Under the pieces are notes generated by a model. That model was given only the letters and a program-made list of their open reading frames with translations. It ran no database searches and was not told the origin of the DNA. 64,000 bases of DNA, from positions 26,613,715-26,677,714 of the forward strand of contig OU452200.1 of NCBI GenBank assembly GCA_911728435.2. The letters run 5' to 3'. How positions within the stretch are numbered: position 1 is the first letter of the stretch; every line of letters begins with the position of its first letter. The position numbers were made by a program, and so were the translations under genes. This DNA comes from Apoderus coryli. Lineage: Eukaryota; Arthropoda; Insecta; Coleoptera; Attelabidae. Of the stretch, positions 11,061-21,823 are shown one piece after another.

Positions 11061-12532
11061 CTATCAATAGATCTTTTAATGATTTTACGCGGATTTTAAG
11101 TCGTCTAACTTGATTTTGTAAGGTGTGTATTCTGTATTCTTTTCCTTTGGCACGTTATTTTATTTTTTAAAATTCCTATATTTTTTCTTCTCTTAGTAGG
11201 GGTTGAAAAGTCACTACTATCCATATCACCAGGATAACGCCTTTTCCTAAAAAATATCAAGCCCCTGGTAAATTATACTAAAAAAAGAGCTTTTTATGAA
11301 CAAATATCAAAATTTCATTACGGTAAAATGTAAATTTGAATAATGTACCAAATATAGCAACTTTAGCTTCAGCCCCTTTATATCACCCGCTTCTGAAACA
11401 TGTTGGTGTAATACCTACCTCTTTTTAGTTCCAATTTTTCCACTAGCTACAGGGGCTTCAATTATATCAGAATGGGATTCTCCTGCTTCTGATGCAGTTT
11501 CTGTCACAGAACTGGTTGAACCCTTGTTGGCTTCTAATGAAACTGGCTCTGGAGGTGCCAGGAATAGATTCAAGAATTATACTTTCAGACCTAAAATATG
11601 TATTAATTCAATATATCAAAATATTAAAAAGCCTTTCTAAAGGATACCTTTTGATTAGGGACCCCATATTAGCGGTTGAAACAGTGGACTCTATAATAGT
11701 TTTTTCTAAGAATAGCTGAGCAATCCTAAAAATGGATATAAATGCGGTTAATGCACATACCTACTTAGCTAGTTTAATTTCATCCAAAAATTAATAATAA
11801 CAGAACTTACTTAGGATATTCTTTCGGTATTGGAGGTGTTCCAAAAACAGATGAGTCCACAGACCTAACATCTGTGGTTGAGTCAGAGCTAGAAGAATAT
11901 AAATTATTATTATAATATAATAAATATAATTATAAATATTTTTTACCTAGTGGATGCATCATCCAAAAATAAAACACCTTCACACCGTCGAGGATTTGCA
12001 CCCTTTCTAACGAATCTTGCTCCCTTAGATTTCGTTACCAGATCCTCTGGGAAAAAATGATCCGAGCATAACCATGGATTTTTTGGCAAAAGTGGTCCTT
12101 TAGCAATGCCAACTAAAGAAAACCAGAGTCTTCGTTTTTCCGGTTCCTGAGGAAACCTAATTTAAAAAATACAATATAAGTACCTAATGTAAAAAGGCTA
12201 TAATTAGCCTTATACTCCAGAGCTAGGGAGGTTATATCCTACGTAGATTTACCACTTCTTTAATGCTGCTTTGAATTACTAAGCGGTTACATTGTTGGGC
12301 GTAAATGAACCACCATTATTTTCAGAAAATATCTGTTTGCTTTTGTTACTAATAATTTAATAGAAATAAAAATTCAAAATGTAACAAATTTATCATATCA
12401 AACAAACCCCGCTACTGTGTAAACTAACACCAAACACAAACAAATTTCCAAACATAACCACACTTACCTGTGAAAAGTTAAATCTGGAAATAAACTATCC
12501 ACTTTTCCACAAACTACACAACCACGAACCAT
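11060..12532 (-). pseudogene. THAP-domain gene, multi-exon, frameshifted and 3'-truncated
   Basis: Six exons can be threaded with GT-AG introns: 12532-12468, 12156-11947, 11888-11811, 11725-11648, 11590-11419 and 11246 to about 11060. Exon 1 starts MVRGCVVCGK; exon 2 contains RFPQEPEKRRLWFSLVGI, then WLCSDHFFPEDL. Cys5-Cys8 and the later C-x2-H, 43 residues on, give the C2CH zinc ligands of a THAP DNA-binding domain. Exons 1-4 stay in phase. Exon 5 switches frame internally, and exon 6 does so near 11120, where the coil QNQVRRLKIRVKS appears in a second frame. It may be a P-element/THAP transposon relative or a host THAP gene. The downstream part is replaced by RTE-like sequence. The exon structure is visible; the pseudogene status is inferred from two frameshifts. 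Confidence 0.65.
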
Positions 12533-12539
12533 AGTTATT

Positions 12540-14493
12540 CAATAAATATTTAAAGTTTAAAAAAACAGACACAAGAATATCGCAAAACAGGAAAATACTT
12601 CAAAAAACGATGAAAAGCGATAATGACATGAGTGTTTCTCAACGTCAACGTCGCAAATTATAATTTCATTCATAACGCCGTGTTCTGTCGTACAAGAAGC
12701 GTAAAGTTGTAAACGATGTTGCCGTAGTGCGCTTTTATTTTACTATGAGAATAATTACTAAAATAAAATAATTATCCCGTTTTGTACAATTCAATCTTAA
12801 AATGAACTAATTTATAACCTAAGTATAGTAATAAATTTTTTTATTAACATCCTAGTTACAAATAATTATTGACGTCGCTCATTTTTTATTTGTTGTGACA
12901 AACATTTAAAGATATTCCAAAAACATTTGTAAGTCTGGCAATGCTTGTATTAGGATAAATAAAGGAAGGGACGATGTTTGCTAACCCTGAAAACGTAAAC
13001 AATGTGGTCTCCTGTATTATTAAGGTCTTTGGGTATTTCAGTTAAAATAACTGTCAATATGACACTTTGTTATATTTGGCGACTGTCAGAATATTCCATT
13101 ATTTGTTTATTAATAGTGGGTGTCAGTGGTAGACTAAGTATAAATAAAAAATACATAAATCAAAAATCTACTTTTCCGACTGGCTGCCATCGGGATTTTT
13201 TGTAGTTACATTTGGCAATATAGGATTTTTTTTGTCCGCATTCCTTTCGTTGTCACGGATTCGTTTGCCAGGGAATAGACAGGTTGAGATTTTTTAGTTT
13301 TAAGAGTTTTACTTAGGTGCCAAAGGCATGTAAACTCAAATGTAGGCTTCTAAAAGAAATCACTTATATTATAGGTACACTATTGATAGTAAACGGCTTC
13401 AAGTTAGTTGTTGATTAATTTATAAAACTTATATATACCTACTACTGATGTATGATATCCAAAAATCTCCCGCTATACCATTGTATTCTATACGTGAGAA
13501 TAAAAATTCGTCGGTTTTATCCCTAGCAACTAAGTTCTAGCACGTGGGAGCATTTGACATTGGCGTACCAAAATTAGAAAAATAGTGATAACTACAACTT
13601 CACTACTCTGCCACTTGATTTACAATACATAATATGATACATCGGCCTTTGCTATAGCCACGGAGCACGTTATGGATTGAAGCTATTGTGTTAAGTTGTT
13701 GTGAATAATCTATTCTATTTGTTGTTGTGTGTGTGATGGCTTTTGTACAGGACAACTGCTGACAACTGGAATGGTTTACTAGGAAACTAATTTCTAAACC
13801 TGAAACATACTACTAAAAGTATCGAACTATTGTCACCCATTTGATTAGTAATAAAGAGCACACTTGAATTTGCACACATAGTGAACATAATATGAATCTT
13901 TAAACGGTTCTAAGTACCACCATGCAGTTAACTTTAATGAGACCAATAAATTTGAAGTAAATTATGGTGTTTTAAAGTTCACGATCAGCACTTTCAGAGT
14001 CGACTTTAGAGCACAAAATAAAAACTTTTATTTTAAATTCCTGTTAGACCGAGTTGACCGAAAAAAGCTGTTCTATGGTGCTTCATGCAAAAAACTAGTG
14101 TTACCTATTTGGCCCATGTGTCAATTTGTTCACTAGGGAGCGTCCCTACTACTTTGTCTAGTGTTGTTCAACTTAGTTTTTTACCACTCAATGCAGAGCA
14201 ATATGTCTGATCTCGATGCTCTTTATAAACCGAGATTTTTGCATGCGAGTCTCATCTTTAAAGGTTCAACAGAATACAATTAAGAATTACTTTTTAAACA
14301 TTTTTAGTTGATTTTAATCCTTGAGTTTCTATTATGTGTCAAAAACTGATAACGGAGCAGTAATTACTTAGGGAGAAAATGGTCCAGGGATAAACTTCTT
14401 ATGCATTCATATATTGTTATATTGTATTGTTTTATTAGAATTAGATTTTTTTTTTTGTATTTTTGGGCAAATTATATGAGTGCAATAAAGTCG

Positions 14494-14533
<40 letters not shown>

Positions 14534-16105
14534 AGTTGTAGTAATATTCAACTAAATAAATAATTAACCATCATTTAAATAAACAATTAACCGCCAAATA
14601 TGCGAATACATATTCCATAGCGATGAACCGAAGAATCTGTAATCGAAAAACACTGTAATTTTAAATCAACAATTTAGTGAGTGGGACAACTCCAGTTAGA
14701 ACCTATAAATTTTCTGGTTATTACTCTAACACATGCATTATTTTGTCTGCCTTATTCATATTTCCATTTTAAATTATTTATATTTAAGTCTTTTAGATTT
14801 TTTGAATTCAGTTTTTTTTTAAATAGATCAATTCATATGAACTAATAGATAGGACCCAATAATTGTTAAAATTAAACTAGTGACATCTGGACCCAAAAAT
14901 AAGTAACCTTTAATTAACGAGAAAGTTGCGCCCCTGTTGAGGTTTCATTCCAGCGGAATAACGAAACTGCGTTGTCAACCTTATGAAGAAAAGACATAAA
15001 TTAAAAAATGACTCCAATATGAAGTCTCACTGAGCTGAATACTTGAGGGAGAATTTAACGTTCCAACAGATTAATATAAAGAGCACAACATTTATCCAAT
15101 AAAATTAGATTAAAATATGTATGATTAATTTTTTTTTTGTAACACGTAAATATTTGGTTAATTCTGTTTGGGTTTAATGTTAAAAATTATTAAATTAAGA
15201 GTATGTGCATAATAAGTAAATAAAAAACATACAATTTGTACCTCACACACACTATACTAGAATAGTATAGAAAGGTGATGTGTTTAAAAGTTATATGTTC
15301 AGATTTTGATTGAAATGTACCTTCGGTTTCAGGTCTTCTGATTTCGAATATAATGTGTTTTTGGAAAAACGTCAGAGCGTCATGGTGTGTTTGTTTGTGG
15401 GTCCGTAGTTTATAATGTGTCTGTATTCGCTATAAATCAAAAACGCGTTAAGCTATTTAGATGTTTTATCTTAGAAAAATCGGGTTTTACAAATGCTCTG
15501 TCCCTATTGTCTTTGATCATCGGCGTATCAAAAGCATTTTATTGAAAAGTTAAAAAATATATATTTCCTAAACGAAAAGACCTATGTTAATCATGTAGTA
15601 CTAAAGATTTTAAAGAGGTGCATATTTTTCACAATTTTTTTATTATATCTTTCAGTTCAGTTGGAATCACGGTAAGTTAATTTTTTGTGTATTTTTTCTT
15701 GAAATGGAGTTTCATAAGATCTATTTGGTCTTTGGTCGCCATTGGCGTACCGGAAATATTTCTTTAAGGATTTAAAGTTAAAAAAATAATAATTTATTAG
15801 ATTTTTCCGCGAAAAATATTTTTTGTAAATGTAAATAAAATGCTGGGGGTTTTTTCCGGTTGTACATCAAATTCTTACTATTGGGGTCTGATCCAACAAA
15901 TAGTGTTCTTGAATGGCAATGACACATAGCTAAGTTTATTTCTATAGAGGTTTTCAATAAATTAATTTTTTTTTATAAATAAAGGATTAAAATTTCAGAT
16001 ATTATTTTGTTTCAAATTAAATTATTATTGTAATATGTGTACGCACACTCGCATAAATTATTATTTAGCGAACTTTGTGTGAGCGAAGTTAAACTGAAAG
16101 TCAAC
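12540..16105. other. Gene-free AT-rich stretch
   Basis: No gene, RNA or element end was recognised apart from the ATT microsatellite at about 14490. Small open frames such as 13002-13205 show no domain. The 3.5 kb is typical intergenic AT-rich sequence. Confidence 0.5.
14440..14533 (+). repeat. ATT microsatellite, probable retrotransposon 3' tail
   Basis: A T-rich segment ending GCAATAAAGTCGATTT runs directly into about 14 ATT units. An AATAAA-like signal followed by a trinucleotide tail is what CR1-like 3' ends look like, and the same arrangement is seen at 17.9 kb and 39.3 kb in this window. No coding part is left. Confidence 0.55.
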
Positions 16106-16108
16106 AAT

Positions 16109-17065
16109 ACTTTTTTTTTTTTTTTTGATTACGCCAAGGCAGAGAAATCATCATGACACCTAGGGAGTTCCTTACCTCTTCCCTAGGTAGTGTGGGACTC
16201 TAACCCAAACTAAAACTCTGCCTTACCTTTGTAGTATGGCTCGGGAACCGTCCCTTTTCCATGTCCTCGCTTGATTGTCCTCTGTTGCTGTTGTCTTCTG
16301 ATGTTGATTGTCGTCTGTTGCTGTTGTCCTCTGTTGGTGGTGCCTGGAAAATACTCTGTAACCTACATTTAGATGAGGATACCTGACCTGAAAGAAACAA
16401 TATTAATTGGTGTCCTAGTCCTGTGAATTCCTTCGTCAGAGTTGACTCCTCGGTCTCCAGTACCGCCTGGCACCGTCTTCTACATTGTAGTTAACTGCTT
16501 CGCGAATCAGTGGGTTTGCATGAGTCTCTGCCATTGCAAAGACCTTCAGGGCTCTCAACCTCATGACGTCCCTCAGGGTGTCGAGTTTGTGGTCCCTTCG
16601 GATCTGTGCGTTTGACACAAACCAGGTGCACCCACTGCCATCCTTCTTGCCTTGTTCTCCGTGGCCTCTAATCGTTTCAGGTACGATGGTGCCGCGTATC
16701 CCCATGCTAAACTGGCATAGATTAAGGCAGGTCGCACGACTGCCTGAACCATTTGGAGCTTGACCTGCAAGGGCATCTTGCTCCTTCTGCAGATGATGCC
16801 TTTGGCATTCGCGATGCTCTTCTCGATGTGCGGTCTCCATGACAGGGATCTATCCAAAGTTACCCCCAGGTACTTTGCAGTGTCCTGCCATTGTATGTCA
16901 GTACCCTCGATGTTGACGAAGTCGTCGGGGCGCACTTGTCTTCTTCTGATGAGGAGCGCGGTGCTCTTCTCGGCATAAATCTTGGTCTTCCACCTGGTGC
17001 ACCATTCGGTAAAGTTGTCCGCTGCTCGCTGCAGGTATCTTGTCTTGAACAATACTGCTGTGTAC
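16109..17065 (-). mobile_element. Jockey-like non-LTR retrotransposon, 5'-truncated
   Basis: The minus-strand copy ends in a poly(A) tail (the T run at 16109-16126). The coding remnant starts near 17065, just downstream of where the catalytic YADD of the reverse transcriptase would lie, and continues AVLFKTRYLQRAADNFTEWC, then KYLGVTLDRSLSWRPHIE, then VRPALIYASLAWGYAAPSYL. After a frameshift near 16640 it continues in a second frame with WFVSNAQIRRDHKLDTLRD and MAETHANPLIREAVNYN. This is the thumb and C-terminal region of Jockey-clade ORF2. The rest of the reverse transcriptase and the endonuclease were never copied, which is the usual result of incomplete target-primed reverse transcription. 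Confidence 0.85.
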
Positions 17066-17069
17066 GCGT

Positions 17070-17410
17070 CTTATATACCTACCATACCCGTCCGCGCATT
17101 ATTAGTGAGTACGTGGTTGGTGAGTGATAGAGATGGAGAGGAGGTAAAATATATTTCTTTAATTTTTTACTAAAACAAGGACAATTTAAAGACAATTATA
17201 AATAATAACTAGAGATGTGGCACGAATTGCTTGCAACTAAATCAATATTTATTTCGAGAATTGCAAATTCATTGTAAATTTTCTTTAAATTAAATGCTAT
17301 TACCTCATCTAGTAACGTATTTTATTTAAGCAAATAATTTATAGCAAAAAAACATAAAATGTTTTTTATATTTTAAATCCCTTATTATGGTATACACCAA
17401 CGTATACGTC
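17070..17410. other. Short spacer between two retrotransposon ends
   Basis: AT-rich sequence with no recognisable feature, between the 5' truncation point of the Jockey-like copy and the start of the CR1-like fragment. Confidence 0.5.
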
Positions 17411-17414
17411 GCTT

Positions 17415-17936
17415 AATATGCGAAATAGATTTGATCTAAATACTATTTACTTATATAACAAAATTGTAAAATTTCAATCTCCTCCTTATCTCTACACCAA
17501 AATATCATATCGCAGTGATGTACACAATATTAATATAATAAATAGATCGTTACTAACACCTCCAGTGCATGGAACATCAACTTTTCAACGAGGCTTCTGT
17601 ACAAGATATGCAACTTTCTTTATTCTATTCCTAACGATTTTAAAACACTGTCTCCGTCACCTTTTAAAAAACATATGTTTCAGAGGATTTGGTCACAGCA
17701 AACCTCACCTATCTCTTGTTAATTGGCCTTATTCGTATACTTCTTTCTTTCTCAGTTAGCAAAACACTTCGGGGACAATTTTTTCTGGGACTCCTAATAT
17801 GATCTGTATACACACTCCGTGTGAACTTCCCCCTTTTTTTAACAATTTTTTTGTACATTAAGATATAGAATTATACATTTTTTTTCTGTTTTTTTTTTTT
17901 GTCAAAAAATAAAGGCATTATTATTATTATTTTCCG
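17415..17936 (+). mobile_element. CR1-like retrotransposon 3' end, 5'-truncated
   Basis: The plus-strand frame starting at 17418 reads NKIVKFQSPPYLYTKISYRS, then DVHNINIINRSLL and PPVHGTSTFQRGF. This corresponds to the C-terminal tail of ORF2 of the CR1-like element at 39.6 kb, which has KTPPYLVNRIVYRTDVHNLN and PVHKKETFKRS. A frameshift follows; the true end continues in another frame through about 17690. The 3' end is a T-rich leader, AATAAAGGC, then ATT units at about 17918-17936. Only the last part of the element is present. Confidence 0.75.
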
Positions 17937-17939
17937 TTC

Positions 17940-19080
17940 AAACTAATTCAAGCGCCAAAAGTGTATTGCATATTATTATTGTCATTATCCTTTGACAGAA
18001 GCTACCAATTTTACAGCCAACATTATAACTAAAATTTCCTGTTTGTTGTTTATATATTGTTCAAAATGTGGAAATGATAAATTAATCTGCACCATAAATT
18101 ATCCCCTCGTATAAAGCACTAAAACAAAATTTGGATCAGCATTGAATAGCGTTAAATTTATAGTATATATAGCAATTATTTTAACAACGAATCGGAAAAG
18201 CTCTATAACCACAGTTTTATTGTTTAATTTTACTGCGGATTTGCCATAATTTTGCCGAATTCTACTGCTACGAGTACAAATGCAATTTTAAAAGTAAAAT
18301 TATACAATGCTTTTTCGCTACTAAAATTTTATTAGTTTTAGGCTATTTTTATGCTAAAACTATCGATAATCGATAGTCGCCTATTTTGTAATTGTTTTTG
18401 TATATGAAAGAAAGATACTGAAGTACAAATTAATACATATGCCTCGAATTGAAAACTTCAATTTTGTAGTTAAAGTTGAAGTGGTAATATTTTCCTATCT
18501 GCCTGAGTAAGGAGGACAAATTTGTATTTCTCAATTTGTTACCTTAGTATACCTAACATTTTTTTTACGACCATGCAAAGTACATATTATGTACTTATGT
18601 ACATGTAAATTTATTCGCGTCCTTTAAAAAATATTAATTTTTTTTTGGAATGTCCAAAAACATGTTTATGAAAATGAATTTTTTTATAAATTCCTGCAAA
18701 ATTTAGAGATATTTGCCTTTAGGCTGATTCTTCGAGAACGCCTATATGTGTATTAGTGGAAATCAGACATTGGTAGTGTTTATGTCGTTTTGTGTTTATG
18801 TTTACATTATATAATAATAATAATAATAGTAATAGTCTCTTTATTCAAGATGTAACGCAATTACAAGAATCATGACATAATGAAAAGACATGAGTGCAGT
18901 CAAACAATGCATTGCATTGTTTGTCTGTCTTTACACTTATCCTTCGAAAACAAAATTATAGAATTATTTTAAATTTAAACCAACTTAAATATATCATAAA
19001 GTACATTAATATTGATTAATTCAATATTTACATCTCAATAACAAGTAACAAAACTATGCAACCAAAACATAAGTCATTAA
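17940..19080. other. Spacer with an AAT tract and a small palindrome
   Basis: No gene. AAT repeats near 18811-18830 are followed by a segment (GTCTCTTTATTCAAGATG) that looks like the 3' end of a minus-strand non-LTR element with a trinucleotide tail, comparable to 39.3 kb. The palindrome AACAATGCATTGCATTGTT is near 18901-18920. Nothing else is recognised. Confidence 0.4.
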
Positions 19081-19084
19081 ACTA

Positions 19085-19500
19085 TATATTATCATATCAT
19101 ATTTGGGGATTTTAATTATCCAGAAATCGAATGGAAGAACTTAACGTTGACTTCTAACTCAAGCAGCGGATTTTCTTGATTTTTATAAGCGAACTCGTTG
19201 TGGGTAACTGATTGGACTGAACAGTCGTTGTTCTTGGATTTGCTTATTGTCAGCGACAAAAAGATGATGTTTGACGTCAGACGGATGCCACCGTATGGAA
19301 AGAGCAGCGCAGTACTCAGATTTCGGGGATAACCCATCTTATTACAAAGAGAAATTTCTCGAAATCGGGTTTTGAGCGACTGAATAATTATTTTGAGACA
19401 ACTTCGGGAAGAAACTGTGATCGCGACAACGGTGAATTCGTTTAAAAACAGAGTGAACGATGAACTTGGGGATATATCGGGGGTGATGATACACAATTAT
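19085..19500 (+). pseudogene. CR1/RTE-like endonuclease fragment
   Basis: The plus strand reads FGDFNYPEIEWKNLTLTSNS, then after stops FLDLLIVSDKKMMFDVRRMP, where GDFN and the later D-L-I-x-S are hallmarks of the retrotransposon endonuclease domain. It ends with ETVIATTVNSFKNRVNDELG, which resembles the C-terminal tail of ORF2. Endonuclease and C-terminal tail are joined with the reverse transcriptase missing, so a large internal deletion has occurred. AAT units flank it at about 19567. Several stops make it non-functional. Confidence 0.6.
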
Positions 19501-19559
19501 TGATTAATTGCAGAGTGGTGAAACATTAGTAGTTACATCAGGAGACCGCTCACTAGTTT

Positions 19560-20900
19560 AGATTAATAATAATAATAAACTAACTATTTATAGTTATCAT
19601 TTTATTGAACCTATTAATTTTGCTTTCAATTTCCTTTTGAAGACGGCATGAGAACAATTCCTTAAGTCATAATCCAAAGCATTATATGTGAACATTTTTA
19701 ATTTTTGATGGTGACATTTTACCATTAATGTTTTTTTTTCTCGATAGGTAGTTTATCTCTTATTAATCTAGGGAATTCAGTGAAGTAATTAGAAAATTGG
19801 CAGATAACTTATGTTAAACTTTCACGGATTTCTCAGTGGTTTTAATCGCAATACTGAACATGCCAATGTTTTTATTATTAATTAAATAATTTTACTGAAT
19901 TATTTAATTGGTTGCAGTTTTTGATATATTTTACAAGTTACAATTTTTAAAATGTTGCTTTCCAAAAAACATACTAGGAAAAGAGGCTAAAAATTTATTT
20001 TGTATTATAAACCTCTCTCTTACTATAAAAAATTATAAATACATAATTAATGTGAGCCCATATTTGATATAGGGTATAGATAGATAAAGAAAATTAGAGT
20101 ATTAACATTTCAAGCCTCATCTTCATTTGAATCGCCCCATCTAGAATACATTAAAACTTGGATTAAATGAAAAATAGATCATAAAGGCCACTATAATAAA
20201 CGAGGGGATCAGCCTATACCATATACATATATGAATAAGCAAGCAGAATGTCATATATTTGAAACTTGAGAACTATTCAGCGAATTTCAGAATGATAAAA
20301 ATTTAGTAATATATCATACAGTCGTATTGGACTGAAGAAGAGGAAGTGTTTTATGTAAATTTATTTCATACCATTTGGTCGCCTCATGTAATGGTTACTA
20401 TAAAACGATATAAATATGAGCAATATAAAAAGGTAATAAAAGATATGACAAGTAATATCATAAGTGCACGAAAGTAAATTTAATTTTTTGAATAGTTGTA
20501 CCTTAAAATAAAATTGAAGACCAAATTGTTACTTCACATTAAGAATAGTACATTAATTTAAAAAAATAGTCCATTCTTAAGTGGAGATGCAATTTTGGTG
20601 ATGTCATTCATATTTTGACTTCTACCACCCTGATGCAACAGAAGAACACGTTAATTTTCTCGAATATTTAAAAAATTTCTAAAATTATAATCTATAAAAA
20701 AAACGAAGAATATGTAGTTTATCTTAATTTATTTTATAAGTAAACTTTTCCATAAAATTGATCTCAATAGAAATTTTAAATACGTTGGATTTGTTAATTC
20801 TCTAAAGTTTCTCCGCTCTGCCACTGATGTTGGGACTAGATGCAGTTCCTACATATGTCTGGCCATTAATAATTTTGGTGCTGAATCGACCTTCGTCACT
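19560..20900. other. Gene-free AT-rich stretch
   Basis: No gene recognised. The segment near 20565-20590 (AGTCCATTCTTAAGTGGAG) resembles the flank of the palindrome at 48.9 kb (AGTCCATTCTGAAGTGGAG) and so is probably a trace of the same Penelope-type repeat. Confidence 0.45.
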
Positions 20901-20942
20901 ACTATAATAATAATAACCATAATAATAATAATAATAATAATA

Positions 20943-21327
20943 ACAAACCAGATATACTATTCATCAACAAAGTGAGCAACGAGTGTTTCATAGTCGACAT
21001 TGCGGTACCAGCAGACCATAACATACAAAAAACAGTCACGGAAAAGATCCTTAAGTATCAGGATCTGGACACAACTTCAGAAATATAACTGTTAAACCAT
21101 TCGTGGTATCGTCTAACGGGTTAATACCAAATTCTTTCACAGAAAACCTACAGGAACTGCAATTAAGTTCGCACTTAGCCGATTTGAGTTGCAAGGCTGC
21201 CATACTTGGTACGGTTCGAATTGTCCGTAAAGTTTTTAATAATTAATAAGTCTTGAATACACAAGTATTCCGGCTAAAACATACCGAGATAATCGAGTTA
21301 ATAAAAAAAAAAAAAAAAAAAAAAAAA

Positions 21328-21329
<2 letters not shown>
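20943..21329 (+). mobile_element. Dong-like copy 1, 5'-truncated C-terminal piece
   Basis: The copy begins abruptly in coding sequence: NKPDILFINKVSNECFIVDI, where PD and the later D are residues of the restriction-like endonuclease, then HNIQKTVTEKILKYQDL. After stops and frame loss the tail still reads (in frame) a segment like KAAILGTVRIVRKVF, matching the conserved C terminus of the full copies. A poly(A) of about 27 then TAA units closes it. It is dead and 5'-truncated. Confidence 0.75.
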
Positions 21330-21369
<40 letters not shown>

Positions 21370-21372
<3 letters not shown>

Positions 21373-21787
21373 CCAACCTGTGATAACGGACAGAACAATA
21401 CACTGTAACAAACCTGATATAATTATTAAAACAAACGAAATGTGCTATATAATTGACGTTTCTATTCCAACGGATAAGAACATTAATAAGAAGGAAACAG
21501 AGAAAATAATGAAATATAGGGATCTTGAGATAGAAATAAAGCGAATGTGGAACACGAAAACTAAAATCTTGCCCGTGGTCCTCGGTGCTACTGGCACTGT
21601 ATCCTGCTCACTCCAAAAATTCATAGACGAAATACCAGGTAAACACTCCATTTTAGATCTTCAAAAAACAGCAATTCTAGGAACTTCTCATATAGTGCGC
21701 AAAATATTATCATAAAACCAACCACCCTTTGGAAACCGGATAGTTTCCCGGGTGGATAAGAAATAAACCAGTGGATAAAGCTGAGAT
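21370..21787 (+). mobile_element. Dong-like copy 2, 5'-truncated with open endonuclease frame
   Basis: From 21380 to 21715 an uninterrupted frame encodes the last part of a Dong-like ORF: HCNKPDIIIKTNEMCYIIDV (PD...D of the endonuclease), then KKETEKIMKYRDLEIEIKRM, and the C-terminal LQKTAILGTSHIVRKILS. The copy starts immediately after TAA units, so it was 5'-truncated within coding sequence. Unlike its neighbours it has no poly(A); the 3' end passes straight from GAGATATGA into TAA units. The frame is open but lacks reverse transcriptase, so it cannot move by itself. Confidence 0.8.
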
Positions 21788-21790
21788 ATG

Positions 21791-21822
<32 letters not shown>

Positions 21823-21823
<1 letters not shown>

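Noticed and set aside
16563..17173. Several plus-strand open frames opposite the Jockey-like fragment
   Set aside because: They are shadows of the minus-strand ORF2; the minus strand carries the family motifs and the A tail.
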